DNA from: Paracidovorax valerianellae | GTDB taxonomy: Bacteria > Pseudomonadota > Gammaproteobacteria > Burkholderiales > Burkholderiaceae_C | DNA: 64,000 nucleotides | Direction: 5' to 3' | Assembly (NCBI RefSeq): GCF_900102625.1 | Contig: NZ_FMZC01000002.1 | Span: forward strand, 459,990 to 523,989 | Shown: one piece after another, positions 38,080 to 47,512 of the stretch | How the letters are laid out: each line of letters begins with the position of its first letter | How positions within the stretch are numbered: the stretch's first letter is position 1 | Notes under the pieces: model-generated | What the model was told of the DNA's origin: nothing | Databases searched by the model: none | Seen by the model: only the letters and a program-made list of their open reading frames with translations | Made by a program: the position numbers and the translations under genes

Positions 38080-39582
38080 TCACGCAGCCCGGCGCAGGGG
38101 CAACTCGGTGCGCTGGCGCTCCATGAGCATGCCCAGCGTGCGGTAAGCCTCTTCCACCTCGGGGGTGAACGGCATGCCGCAACTCAGTCGCAAGAAGTGC
38201 TCGTAACGCCCGGTGTTGGAGAACATGGGCCCCGGGGCGATGCGGATGCCGCACTGCAGCGCCTGGTCGTACAGCCGCGTGCTCGACAGGTCGGGCGGTA
38301 GCTCCAGCCACAGGCTGATACCCCCTGGCGGCAGGCTCAGGCGCGTGCCGACCGGAAAGTACCGCGCCACGGCGCGTGCGGACTGCTCGCGCTGCAGCCG
38401 CAACTGGATGCGCATGCGCCGCATGTGGCGCTCGTACGCCGGCGAATCCACGCTGCGCGCAGCGAGCAGCTGGGACCAAGTCTGCATGTTGCGCGTGCGG
38501 GCGAACTTGAGCATCTGCACACGGGCCTGCCACCGGCCGGCGCTCATCCAACCCTGGCGCAGGCCGGGCGCAAAGCTCTTGCTGAGCGAGGCGCAATAGA
38601 TCACCTGGCCCGCATCGCCCACCTTGTCCCAGGCCTTGGCAGGACGCAGCGCGCGCGGCGATTCAACAAACTCGCGGTAGATGTCGTCTTCGATCAGCGC
38701 CAGGCCGTATTCCACGCACAGCGCCACCAGGCGCTCCTTGTGTGCATCGGGCATCACGCTGCCCTGGGGCATCTGCAGATGGGGCACGACCACGACCCCC
38801 CTGAGGCGGGGCTCGTTGCGCGCCGCAAGTTCCAGCGCCTCCAGCGAGATCCCGGTGTGCGGGCTGCAGGGAATCTCCAGCGCACGCAGGCCGCGAACCT
38901 GAATGGCCTGCAGGATGCCGAAGAACGTGGGGGACTCCACGGCGATCACATCGCCGGGCTCGGCGATCGCGTCGAGCGCCAGCGTGACCGCTTCGGAGTT
39001 GCCGTGGGTGGCGCCGATGTCGGCGGGCGACAGGCACACACCGAAGGTGAGCGCATGGCGCGCCATCGCCTGCTGGAATTCCGGATGGGTGGTCGGCGCA
39101 GAAGGTCCATAGACCAGGATGTCAGGCTGCTCGCGCAACAGGCTTTGCGCCAGCCGGTTCAGCGCCCGCGCATCGAACAGGCTGGGCGCCGGCATGGCGC
39201 TGCCCAGATCCAGCGGCACCGGTCCGGCTCGGCGGGCCTTTTCCAGAAACATCGAGATGCGCTCGTTGATGCCGGCGAACACGCTCGGGTCGTCGGGCAG
39301 GGGTTCAAGCAACTCGGGCTCACGCGCACCGGGCAATGCCATGCCGTCCGGCTCGCGCACGAAGTAGCCCACACGCTCGCGCGCTTCCACGCAACCCTGG
39401 GATTCCAGGTGCCGCAGCACCTGCAGCGCGGTGGTCAGGCTCACCTGATGGCGCTGGCACAGCTCGCGCACAGAAGGCATGCGCATGCCGGGCCGCAGAC
39501 TGCCGGCGGCAATCGCCTGCACATACAGGGCCGCCAGTTGACGGTACAGGGGAATCTCTCGGGTGTCGGCGGAGCGGGGCAT
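38080..39582 (-). CDS. MocR-family transcriptional regulator (GntR HTH plus aminotransferase-like domain)
   Basis: Encodes 500 residues. The first 80 are a GntR winged helix (PLYRQLAALYVQAIAAGSLRPGMRMPSVRELCQRHQVSLTTALQVLRHLE). The rest is a fold-type I aminotransferase domain with the PLP-lysine motif SLSKSFAPGLRQGW. Such proteins sense PLP or amines and regulate a nearby gene. A small gene starts 221 bases away on the opposite strand, the probable target; ACAGG/CCTGT-type half sites lie in the gap. Confidence 0.9.
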   Translation of the reverse strand: MPRSADTREIPLYRQLAALYVQAIAAGSLRPGMRMPSVRELCQRHQVSLTTALQVLRHLESQGCVEARERVGYFVREPDGMALPGAREPELLEPLPDDPSVFAGINERISMFLEKARRAGPVPLDLGSAMPAPSLFDARALNRLAQSLLREQPDILVYGPSAPTTHPEFQQAMARHALTFGVCLSPADIGATHGNSEAVTLALDAIAEPGDVIAVESPTFFGILQAIQVRGLRALEIPCSPHTGISLEALELAARNEPRLRGVVVVPHLQMPQGSVMPDAHKERLVALCVEYGLALIEDDIYREFVESPRALRPAKAWDKVGDAGQVIYCASLSKSFAPGLRQGWMSAGRWQARVQMLKFARTRNMQTWSQLLAARSVDSPAYERHMRRMRIQLRLQREQSARAVARYFPVGTRLSLPPGGISLWLELPPDLSSTRLYDQALQCGIRIAPGPMFSNTGRYEHFLRLSCGMPFTPEVEEAYRTLGMLMERQRTELPLRRAA

Positions 39583-39803
39583 GGCGCAGCTTCAAAAGAA
39601 CCCGCGCACCAGTCCCGCGCGCGGCAAGCGGGAGCACCATCATGCCCCGGCACCTGGCACCGGGACAGATACAGGATGGAACCTGGCGAACCATAACAGG
39701 GGTCTGCAGATCGCAGCTGTTCTACCTGTCACCCTGGCCCCGTGTACCTGCCTTTTGTGGCCGGCTTTTCTTACGCTAAAGGCCTCATCCGAAGGAGTCC
39801 GCC

Positions 39804-40226
39804 ATGACCGCCAAGACACAAGCCACACAAGCCAGCAGCCCTGCCGCCACCGCCTGCCGGCTGGTGCTGGACATCGCGCCAGGACAGCATCTGCTGACCT
39901 GCCTACCTGCTGGCAGCACGCTCCAGAGTCTCGAAGGCGATATCCAACTGGGTTTCGGCCCGCTGATCTGCGGACAGGTGCTGCATGCGGCCCAGCAGAC
40001 CCTGGCGGCCGGCCAGGCACTGACCCAGGAGCGCGGAGCACCTGCTACCTGGGTGCGCCTGCACAACCCCGGCCGCGAGACGGCCCGAGCCCTGCTGACG
40101 GAGTCCGCACCCCAGCGCAGTGGATTGGCACATGCCTGGGCCTGGATGGCAGCCCGCTGGACCAAAGCGGCAAGCTCAAATGCAGCAAACGGGGCAAACG
40201 CTGCACACCGCGTCGGCGCAGCCTAA
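39804..40226 (+). CDS. Small protein divergent from a MocR regulator (possible DUF2917)
   Basis: Encodes 140 residues with an AAGGAG site 6 bases before the ATG. No signal peptide or membrane segment. The core LVLDIAPGQHLLTCLPAGSTLQSLEGDIQLGFGPL resembles the beta-rich DUF2917 fold, with a low level of certainty, and the C-terminus is Ala-rich. Divergent orientation with the MocR-type gene suggests that it is the regulated target. No function can be given. Confidence 0.7.
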   Translation: MTAKTQATQASSPAATACRLVLDIAPGQHLLTCLPAGSTLQSLEGDIQLGFGPLICGQVLHAAQQTLAAGQALTQERGAPATWVRLHNPGRETARALLTESAPQRSGLAHAWAWMAARWTKAASSNAANGANAAHRVGAA

Positions 40227-40266
40227 TAAGGTTAGGCCGACACCCAGCAGGGAATGAGCAGCGCCT

Positions 40267-40327
40267 GACCGATGAATTGGCGAATCGGTCTGCGCAAGGC
40301 TGCAAGCCTCACAGCACGGGCTGTGAG
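40267..40327. other. Two stem-loops between convergent genes
   Basis: GACCGAT..ATCGGTC (7-bp stem, 40267-40290) and CTCACAGC-ACGG-GCTGTGAG (8-bp perfect stem, 40308-40327) lie between the MocR-linked gene and the desaturase. Neither has a T-run, so they are candidate factor-dependent 3' ends. Confidence 0.45.
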
Positions 40328-40337
40328 CCCAGCAGCC

Positions 40338-41552
40338 TCAAACCTGCGCCGCGCGCAGCCGCAGAGAGAACTCGCGCAGGGCGGTCACGCCGCTCTCCTC
40401 CGCGCGGCGGCACCAGGCTTGCAGGTCGGCGGTGAGTTGCTCGCGCGATTGCGAGGTGTTCAGCCACAACTGGCGCAGCTCTTCGCGCATGGTGATCATC
40501 TTGTCGAGCACCGGATGGGCTTCTCGGGCCTGCGCCAGATGGGGCTTGGCACGCGCAGGCACTTTTTCGGCGTCGCGGTGCACCCAGCGGCGCGCGGCGC
40601 GCAGCACGGAGACATCGGCCTTGCGGGCCTTGAGCGCAGCCAGTTCCTCGCGGCAGGCCTGGCGCACACCGCGTGCATAGCCGGCCATCACTTCGTAGCG
40701 GTTGGCGATGAGGGCTTCCAGCGTGTGTTCGTCGGCCACCGGCTTGACGGCACCCAGGCGCAGTTTCGGCGGCACCTTCTTGACGGTGGCCCAGCCGACG
40801 CTGCGCATGAGGCTGATGTACATCCAGCCGATGTCGAATTCATAGGGCTTGACCGAAAACTTGGCAGCCGTCGGGTAGGTGTGGTGGTTGTTGTGCAGCT
40901 CTTCGCCGCCGATCACCAGGCCCCAGGGCACGAGGTTGGTGCTGGCGTCCTGCGCTTCGAAGTTGCGATAGCCCCAGAAGTGGCCGATGCCATTGACCAC
41001 GCCCGCCGCCCAAAAGGGAATCCACAGCATCTGCACGGCCCACACGGTGGCGCCCAGGCCTCCGAACAGCACCAGGTTGATGATCAGCATGAGGCCCACG
41101 CCCTGCCAGGCGAACCGGCTGTAGACATTGCGCTCCATCCAGTCGTCAGGCGTGCCGTGGCCGAACTTGCGCACGGTTTCGGCGTTGTTCGCTTCGGCGC
41201 GGTACAGCTCGGCGCCACGCCACATCACCGTATCGAGGCCCCGGGTCTGCGGGCTGTGCGGATCGTCTTCGGTTTCGCATTTGGCGTGGTGCTTGCGATG
41301 GATAGCGACCCATTCCCGGGTGACCATGCCCGTACCGATCCAGAGCCAGAAGCGGAAGAAGTGCGATGGCACCGCACCCAGTTCCACCGACCGGTGCGCC
41401 TGCGCGCGGTGCAGAAAGATGGTCACCGCCGCAATGGTGATGTGCGTGGTGAACAGCGTATAGAGCACCACCTGCCACCAGGTCAGGTTCCACAAGCCGT
41501 GCCCCAGCCAGTCGATGGCGGCGTTCAGAACAGCCCAGTCGGGTAACAGCAT
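40338..41552 (-). CDS. Acyl-CoA/lipid delta-9 fatty acid desaturase
   Basis: Encodes 404 residues. The three histidine boxes are HRAQAH, HRKHH and EELHNNHH, binding the di-iron centre, with four hydrophobic spans between them. It introduces a double bond into membrane fatty acyl chains. The C-terminal 120 residues are a charged, helical extension (LKARKADVSVLRAARR.. onward) beyond the catalytic domain, common in proteobacterial members and of unknown use. Confidence 0.9.
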   Translation of the reverse strand: MLLPDWAVLNAAIDWLGHGLWNLTWWQVVLYTLFTTHITIAAVTIFLHRAQAHRSVELGAVPSHFFRFWLWIGTGMVTREWVAIHRKHHAKCETEDDPHSPQTRGLDTVMWRGAELYRAEANNAETVRKFGHGTPDDWMERNVYSRFAWQGVGLMLIINLVLFGGLGATVWAVQMLWIPFWAAGVVNGIGHFWGYRNFEAQDASTNLVPWGLVIGGEELHNNHHTYPTAAKFSVKPYEFDIGWMYISLMRSVGWATVKKVPPKLRLGAVKPVADEHTLEALIANRYEVMAGYARGVRQACREELAALKARKADVSVLRAARRWVHRDAEKVPARAKPHLAQAREAHPVLDKMITMREELRQLWLNTSQSREQLTADLQAWCRRAEESGVTALREFSLRLRAAQV

Positions 41553-41696
41553 ATGGAAAGAGCCTTCGCTAGCTAAAGTAAATTACTGCCCCGTTCGGAG
41601 CAGCTGGCAGATTTTAAAGGGCGATGCAAGCACGAAGCCGCCATACCCAGGACACCACAGGTGTCTTGGGAAAGGGCAACGGGTCGCTATTCAGGG

Positions 41697-43019
41697 TCAG
41701 GGCTTGCGCGTCCAGACGGCGGCGAAGAAGCCATCGGTCTGGTGCACATGGGGCCAAAGGCGCAGATAACCAGTGCCAGAGGCCGTGCCGCTGCACAGGG
41801 CTGCAGCCTGCTCCACCTTGAGTTGCGTGAGCAACTCGCCCGCATCGCCGGGAATGAAATCAGCATGCGCTGCGCTGAAGGCTTCCGCGATGCCTTCGTT
41901 CTCTTCCGGCAACACGCTGCACGTGGCGTACACCAGGCGGCCGCCCGGCTTGAGCAGTCGCGCGGCGCTGGCCAGGATGGCCGTTTGCTTGGCGATCAGC
42001 TCTTGCACCGCCTGAGGCGTCTGGCGCCATTTGAGGTCGGGATTGCGGCGCAGCGTGCCCAGGCCCGAGCAAGGTGCATCCACCAGCACGCGGTCGATCT
42101 TGCCGGCCAGCCGCTTGATGCGGTCGTCGCGCTCATGCGCGATGGCGGCGGGATGCACATTCGACAAACCGCTGCGCGCCAGCCGGGGTTTGAGAGCATC
42201 GAGCCGGTGGGCCGAAACATCGAAGGCATACAGGCGCCCGGTATTGCGCATCGACGCACCGATGGCCAGCGTCTTGCCGCCGGCGCCGGCACAGAAATCG
42301 ACCACCATCTCGCCGCGCTTGGCGTCCAGCAGCAGGGCGAGCAATTGAGAGCCTTCGTCCTGCACCTCGACCGCGCCGCGGGTGAAGGCATCGAGCTTGG
42401 CGAGCGCGGGTTTGCCCTCCACGCGAAGGCCCCAGGGGGAATACGGCGTGGGAACCGCGCGGATGCCGGCCTTGGCCAGTTCCTTTTGCACGTCAGCCCG
42501 CTTGTCCTGCAGGGCATTGACGCGCAGGTCGAGCGGCGCGCTTTGCGAGAGGCTTTCCACCAGCGGCCAGAAACCGTCGCCCAGCTGGCTCTTGAGCGGC
42601 GCGACCAGCCATTCGGGCAGGTTGTGGCGGTGGCGCTCCATCAGGTCGTCGGCTGGCACGGCGTCGCACTGGTCGAGCCAGTTCTTCTCCACGTCGCTCA
42701 GCGCGCCGCGCAGAAAGTCGCGCGCGCCGGCGGCATTGCCGCCGTTCGTGCGGCGGGCCTGTTCATCCTGGCTGTGGGCAAAGCCCAGGATCGCCAGGCG
42801 CCGCTCTTTCGGGCCGCTGCCCGAGCGGGCCAGCTGTTCGAACAGCAGCTTCTTGCGCAGCACGGTGTAGGCGGTCTCGGCCAGGGTGGCGCGCTCGCGC
42901 GGGCCGAGGGAACGATGGTCACGGAAAAAACGGGACACCACTGCGTCGGCAGGGTGTTCGAGGGTCAAGGTCAGCCTGACGAGTTCAGCGCAGGCGTCCA
43001 GAAGGGCTTTGGGGTGCAT
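41697..43019 (-). CDS. RsmB/NOP2-type RNA (cytosine-5) methyltransferase
   Basis: Encodes 440 residues from the ATG at 43019. SAM-binding motif DFCAGAGGKTLAIGA, motif IV VLVDAPCSGLGTLRRNPDLKW with its catalytic proline-cysteine, and motif VI YATCSVLPEENE with the second cysteine are all present, as in RsmB. An N-terminal helical part may correspond to the NusB-like domain. It probably methylates 16S rRNA C967, but other m5C targets cannot be ruled out. Confidence 0.88.
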   Translation of the reverse strand: MHPKALLDACAELVRLTLTLEHPADAVVSRFFRDHRSLGPRERATLAETAYTVLRKKLLFEQLARSGSGPKERRLAILGFAHSQDEQARRTNGGNAAGARDFLRGALSDVEKNWLDQCDAVPADDLMERHRHNLPEWLVAPLKSQLGDGFWPLVESLSQSAPLDLRVNALQDKRADVQKELAKAGIRAVPTPYSPWGLRVEGKPALAKLDAFTRGAVEVQDEGSQLLALLLDAKRGEMVVDFCAGAGGKTLAIGASMRNTGRLYAFDVSAHRLDALKPRLARSGLSNVHPAAIAHERDDRIKRLAGKIDRVLVDAPCSGLGTLRRNPDLKWRQTPQAVQELIAKQTAILASAARLLKPGGRLVYATCSVLPEENEGIAEAFSAAHADFIPGDAGELLTQLKVEQAAALCSGTASGTGYLRLWPHVHQTDGFFAAVWTRKP

Positions 43020-43318
43020 CGCCCGATTGTCCCACTGGCGCCACCCGGGCCCGCCAGCCCTTGCACGATCCCGCCTTCTGCTACCACGACAGCACCGGCG
43101 CGCAGGCCAAGTGCCAATGCCCCCACAGCGTGGGCAACCCCATGCCCATAGGGCCAAGCCGGGCCGGGCGGAGACATGCGGTCCATGAGAAACAGGCGAC
43201 ACTGCGCCGTTGCGGCCCGGACTCTTCGGCACGCGTCGGTCAACGCAGGGTTCCTCATGCGCCTGCACCCCACCGTTTTCCTGGTCCCCATACCCGTTCG
43301 ACAACTGCCATCGCATAC

Positions 43319-43570
43319 ATGACCGACGACGACCTGCCCCCACTGCGCCCTACCCCGCCAGGCCTTTATCGCCACTACAAGGGCCTGATGTACGAAGTGA
43401 TCGACACCGCGCGCCATAGCGAGACGCTGGAGCCGATGACGCTGTATCGCGCGCTGTACGGCGAGCGCGGCCTGTGGGTGCGGCCCGCCGCGATGTTCGA
43501 GGAAACCGTGGTGATCGACGGGCTGACACAGCCGAGATTTCGCCGAATGGAAGATTCGTCAGACCTTTGA
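43319..43570 (+). CDS. DUF1653 domain protein
   Basis: Encodes 83 residues starting with MTDDDLPPLRPTPPG. The core PGLYRHYKGLMYEVIDTARHSETLEPMTLYRALYGERGLWVRPAAMF is DUF1653 end to end. Function unknown. It starts divergently from the methyltransferase gene, about 300 bases away. Confidence 0.9.
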   Translation: MTDDDLPPLRPTPPGLYRHYKGLMYEVIDTARHSETLEPMTLYRALYGERGLWVRPAAMFEETVVIDGLTQPRFRRMEDSSDL

Positions 43571-43576
43571 AGCAAA

Positions 43577-43632
43577 ATGGCCGCCACCGCCGTATTAATT
43601 GCGGTGGTAGCTATTATTTTTATAGCAAACAC
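43577..43632. repeat. Dispersed GCTAT..ATAGC repeat, copy 5
   Basis: ATGGCCGCCACCGCCG..GCGGTGG forms an internal stem, followed by AGCTATTATTTTTATAGCA. A full-length copy just after the DUF1653 stop. The internal stem shows that the left arm is itself a hairpin. Confidence 0.75.
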
Positions 43633-43778
43633 AGGTTTAAGGGCTGGGAGCAGGTGCTGGGATGAGTGCCCGGCGATGCTGGCGCGAGCCAATCGCCTGT
43701 TGCCGTAGCAATTGGATACAACGAAATACCCATCTGCTGCGTACACACTTCCTGTCGTCCTGAAAGTGAAGTCACAAG

Positions 43779-44834
43779 ATGCCCGCCACCCTGAAACCCG
43801 GATCCCCCGCCGACGCCGCACCCCCCGAACCGCAAGGCGCACCGCTGCCCTTCAATGAACCGCAGCGCCTGGAAGCCCTCGAAAAGCTGCGGGTGCTCGA
43901 CACCGCTCCCGAACAAGCCTTTGACGACCTGACCACGCTGGCCTCTGCGGTGTGCCAGGCGCCGATCGCGCTGATCTCGCTCATCGACACCGAGCGGCAG
44001 TGGTTCAAGTCGCGCGTTGGGCTGGATGCCGCCGAGACGCCGCGGGAACTGGCCTTTTGCGCCCACGCCATCCTGCAGCCCGACTACGTGTTCGAAGTGC
44101 CGGATGCCAACCTCGACCCGCGCTTTTCCGGCAACCCGCTGGTGACCGGTGAGCCCGGCATCCGCTTTTATGCCGGCGCGCCGCTCGTGACCTCGGACGG
44201 GATGGCAATCGGTACCGTCTGCGTGATCGACCGCGAACCGCGCACGCTGTCCGACGCCGAGCGCCGCGCCCTCGAATCGCTGGCCCGCCAGGTGGTGACC
44301 CAGCTGGAACTGCGCCAGGCCATGGCGGGGCTCGAACTGGAAAGCATGACCGACGGGCTCACCGGGCTTTGGAACCGGCGCTGCCTGGACCGCCAACTGC
44401 GCACCAGTTGGGACGAATGCAAGCGCGATCGGCAGCCCCTGAGCCTGGTGATGGTGGACCTGGACCATTTCAAGCGCGTCAACGACGACCTGGGCCATCC
44501 GGCGGGCGATGAGATCCTGCGGCACGCGGCCGGCGTGATCCGCAGCAGCGTGCGTGCCGGGGACTTCGCGGCCCGCTTCGGCGGCGAAGAGTTCTGCGTG
44601 GTGCTGCCGCACACCGACGCCGCTGGCGCCCAGGCCGTTGCCGACAAATTGCGCGCCGCCCTGGCCGCGAGCGATTGGCCCCACCGGCCGGTCACCGCCA
44701 GCCTCGGTGTGGCGACGGCAGGGTTCGAAGAAGTGAGCGATCCGCACGCCCTGTTGGCGCGGGCCGACCGCGCGCTCTATGTGGCCAAGAACGAGGGGCG
44801 CAACCGGGTCAGCGTGTTCAGCAGCTGGTCCTGA
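43779..44834 (+). CDS. GAF-domain diguanylate cyclase
   Basis: Encodes 351 residues. An N-terminal GAF domain (about 30-175; [37 protein letters not shown]) leads into a GGDEF domain ([19 protein letters not shown].. RFGGEEF). The catalytic site is GGEEF, active in this family, and the inhibitory RxxD is intact (RAGD five residues before GGEEF), so product inhibition is expected. No membrane segment. It differs from the first cyclase in this window, which lacks the inhibitory site. Confidence 0.92.
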   Translation: MPATLKPGSPADAAPPEPQGAPLPFNEPQRLEALEKLRVLDTAPEQAFDDLTTLASAVCQAPIALISLIDTERQWFKSRVGLDAAETPRELAFCAHAILQPDYVFEVPDANLDPRFSGNPLVTGEPGIRFYAGAPLVTSDGMAIGTVCVIDREPRTLSDAERRALESLARQVVTQLELRQAMAGLELESMTDGLTGLWNRRCLDRQLRTSWDECKRDRQPLSLVMVDLDHFKRVNDDLGHPAGDEILRHAAGVIRSSVRAGDFAARFGGEEFCVVLPHTDAAGAQAVADKLRAALAASDWPHRPVTASLGVATAGFEEVSDPHALLARADRALYVAKNEGRNRVSVFSSWS

Positions 44835-44889
44835 ACCTGACACGGAACCAGTTCGGCAGGCGCAGCGGTCGCTGCGGCCGATCCGGCAG

Positions 44890-45474
44890 TCAAGCCTGCT
44901 GGCGCAGCAGCTTCAGGATGGCGCGGGGGTAGATGGCGTGCTCCTGGGCCAGCACGCGCGCCGCGAGCATGGGGGCCGTGTCGCCGGGCAGCAACGGCAC
45001 CACGCCCTGGGCGAGGATCGGCCCGGCGTCCAGTTCGGCGGTGACCTGGTGCACCGTGGCGCCAGCCACTTCGCAGCCCGCATCGATCGCGCGCTGATGC
45101 GTATGCAACCCGGGAAAGGCCGGCAGCAGCGAGGGATGGATGTTGACGAGCCGCCCGCTGTAGCGCGCGACGAACCCCGGTGTGAGGATGCGCATGAACC
45201 CCGCAAGCACCACCAGGGCCGGTGCGTGCGCGTCGATCAGCTCGGCCAGCGCCGCATCGAACGCTTCGCGCGAATCGAACGCGCGGTGGTCCAGCGACCC
45301 GGTGGCGATGCCCTCCGAACGGGCCCAGACGAGCCCCCCGGCTTCGGCCTTGTTGCTCAGAACGGCCGCCACCCGGGCGCCGCAGCGGCCGGCCCAGTCC
45401 TGCTGGCGCGAGGCATTCACGATGGCTGCCATGTTGGAGCCGCTGCCGGAGATCAAAATCACGATGTTCTTCAT
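44890..45474 (-). CDS. purN: Phosphoribosylglycinamide formyltransferase
   Basis: Encodes 194 residues. [19 protein letters not shown] at the start, [13 protein letters not shown], and the catalytic [21 protein letters not shown] with its Asn and His, then [17 protein letters not shown] with the catalytic Asp. It transfers a formyl group from 10-formyl-THF to GAR in purine synthesis. Its start is only 21 bases from the divergent yceH start. Confidence 0.96.
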   Translation of the reverse strand: MKNIVILISGSGSNMAAIVNASRQQDWAGRCGARVAAVLSNKAEAGGLVWARSEGIATGSLDHRAFDSREAFDAALAELIDAHAPALVVLAGFMRILTPGFVARYSGRLVNIHPSLLPAFPGLHTHQRAIDAGCEVAGATVHQVTAELDAGPILAQGVVPLLPGDTAPMLAARVLAQEHAIYPRAILKLLRQQA

Positions 45475-45495
45475 TGCCGGAAATTATCCCCCGCC

Positions 45496-46203
45496 ATGCC
45501 CTTCGATCCCCGCACCCGTCCCCTGTCCCCCACCGAGGCCCGCGTGCTCGCCACGCTGATGGAGAAAGCCCGCACCGTGCCCGACAGCTACCCGCTCACG
45601 CTCAATACCGTGTTGACCGGCTGCAACCAAAAGAGCAGCCGCGACCCGGTGATGCAGCTCACGGACGCCGAAGCGCAGGAGGCGCTCGATTCGCTGCGCC
45701 TGCGCACGCTGGCCGTGGAGATCGGCGGCAACCGGGCCACGAAGTTCGAGCACAACTTTCCCCGAGGCATCGGCGTGCCCGATCAATCGGCGGTGCTCCT
45801 GGGCCTGCTCATGCTGCGCGGCCCGCAGACGGCGGGCGAGCTGCGCATCAACTCCGAGCGCTGGTACCGGTTTGCCGACATCTCCTCGGTCGAAGCGTTT
45901 TTGGACGAGCTGCAGTCGCGCAGCGACGAAAAAGGCGGCCCGCTGGTCGTGCAGCTGCCCCGCGCGCCCGGCGCCCGCGAGCAGCGCTGGGCGCACCTGC
46001 TGTGCGGACCGGTGGATGCGAGCCAGTACGCGGTGGGCGCCACGGCCGCGCCCGATGGCCCGGCTGCGCAGGGGCTCGCCCCGCGCGTGGCCGCACTGGA
46101 GGCCGAGGTGGCTGAACTGCGCGCCACCGTGCAGCGACTGTGCCAGGAACTCGGATTGCCAGCGGAGCCAGCCGCCACCGTGTCGCCCCCCGGACAGGAG
46201 TAA
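45496..46203 (+). CDS. YceH family protein (DUF480)
   Basis: Encodes 235 residues. The first 180 match the DUF480 winged-helix pair: [43 protein letters not shown] and [19 protein letters not shown]. The tail holds a short coiled coil ([20 protein letters not shown]). Its function is unknown. It is divergent from purN. Confidence 0.92.
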   Translation: MPFDPRTRPLSPTEARVLATLMEKARTVPDSYPLTLNTVLTGCNQKSSRDPVMQLTDAEAQEALDSLRLRTLAVEIGGNRATKFEHNFPRGIGVPDQSAVLLGLLMLRGPQTAGELRINSERWYRFADISSVEAFLDELQSRSDEKGGPLVVQLPRAPGAREQRWAHLLCGPVDASQYAVGATAAPDGPAAQGLAPRVAALEAEVAELRATVQRLCQELGLPAEPAATVSPPGQE

Positions 46204-46266
46204 AAAGCACGACCGTGCTACAACCGGTGGATCGGCTCGAACCGGCAGCCCGAGGAGACACACCGC

Positions 46267-47472
46267 ATGGATCTCGCATTCACCCCCGAAGAGCAGGCCT
46301 TTCGCGAAATGATTCGCGCCTGGGTCAAAGAGCATCTCCCTCCGGAGATTTCCCACAAGGTTCACAACGCCCTGCGCCTCACCCGCGAAGACATGCAGGG
46401 CTGGGCCAAAATTCTGGGCAAGAAGGGCTGGCTCGGCTTCGGCTGGCCCAAGGAATTCGGCGGCCCGGGCTGGACCGCCGTGCAAAAGCACCTGTTTGAA
46501 GAAGAATGCGCACTGGCCGGCGCGCCGCGCATCATTCCCTTCGGCCCGGTGATGGTGGCCCCCGTGATCATGGCGTTCGGCAATGCCGAACAGCAACAGC
46601 GCTTTCTGCCCGGCATCGCCAGCGGCGAGGTGTGGTGGAGCCAGGGCTACAGCGAACCGGGCTCGGGCTCGGACCTGGCCTCGGTCAAGACGCGCGCCGA
46701 ACGGGTGGGTGACCATTACGTGGTCAACGGCCAGAAGACCTGGACCACGCTGGGCCAGTACGGCGACTGGATGTTCAACCTCGTGCGCACCAGCAACGAG
46801 GGCAAGCCGCAGACCGGCATCTCGTTCCTGCTGCTGGACATGAAGTCGCCAGGCGTCACCGTGCGGCCCATCAAGCTGCTGGACGGCGAGTGCGAGGTCA
46901 ACGAGGTCTTCTTCGACAACGTGAAGGTGCCCGCCGAGAACCTGATCGGCGAAGAGAACAAGGGCTGGACCTACGCCAAGCACCTGCTGAGCCACGAGCG
47001 CACCAACATCGCCGATGTGAACCGCAGCAAGCGCGAGCTGGAGCGCTTGAAGCGCATCGCCCGCGCCGAAGGTGTGTACGACGATCTGCGCTTTCGCGAC
47101 CAGATCGCACTGCTGGAGGTGGACATCGTGGCGCTCGAGATGCTGGTGCTGCGTGTGCTGTCGGCCGAAAAATCGGGCAAGAACTCGCTCGACATCGCCG
47201 GCCTGCTGAAGATCCGCGGCAGCGAGATCCAGCAGCGCTATGCCGAACTGATGATGCTGGCCGCCGGCCCCTTCAGCCTGCCCTTCATCGAAGAGGCCAT
47301 GGAAGCCGGCTGGCAGGGCGACGCCGCCGCCGGGGCCCTGGGCGGCTTTCCGGGCGGTTCGCTGGCCAACGCCCCTCTGGCCTCGACCTACTTCAACCTG
47401 CGCAAGACCACCATCTATGGCGGCTCCAACGAAGTGCAGCGAAACATCGTCGCCCAGACCGTTCTGGGCTGA
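46267..47472 (+). CDS. Acyl-CoA dehydrogenase, large-subunit type (PimC-like)
   Basis: Encodes 401 residues. The FAD-linked motif YSEPGSGSDLAS and the C-terminal IYGGSNEVQRNIVAQ, where the glutamate is the usual catalytic base, define an acyl-CoA dehydrogenase. Its sequence is of the pimeloyl-CoA dehydrogenase large-subunit kind, pairing with the smaller subunit that follows 40 bases later. It should oxidise an acyl-CoA (dicarboxylic or aromatic-derived) and pass electrons to ETF. The true substrate is not shown by the sequence. Confidence 0.85.
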   Translation: MDLAFTPEEQAFREMIRAWVKEHLPPEISHKVHNALRLTREDMQGWAKILGKKGWLGFGWPKEFGGPGWTAVQKHLFEEECALAGAPRIIPFGPVMVAPVIMAFGNAEQQQRFLPGIASGEVWWSQGYSEPGSGSDLASVKTRAERVGDHYVVNGQKTWTTLGQYGDWMFNLVRTSNEGKPQTGISFLLLDMKSPGVTVRPIKLLDGECEVNEVFFDNVKVPAENLIGEENKGWTYAKHLLSHERTNIADVNRSKRELERLKRIARAEGVYDDLRFRDQIALLEVDIVALEMLVLRVLSAEKSGKNSLDIAGLLKIRGSEIQQRYAELMMLAAGPFSLPFIEEAMEAGWQGDAAAGALGGFPGGSLANAPLASTYFNLRKTTIYGGSNEVQRNIVAQTVLG

Positions 47473-47512
47473 TCCCGCTATCCGCCGCAAGAGCTTTCGC
47501 CAGGAGTGAACA

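Noticed and set aside
44835-44889. Terminator between the GAF cyclase and purN
   Set aside because: GC-rich imperfect dyads only, with no T-run on either strand.
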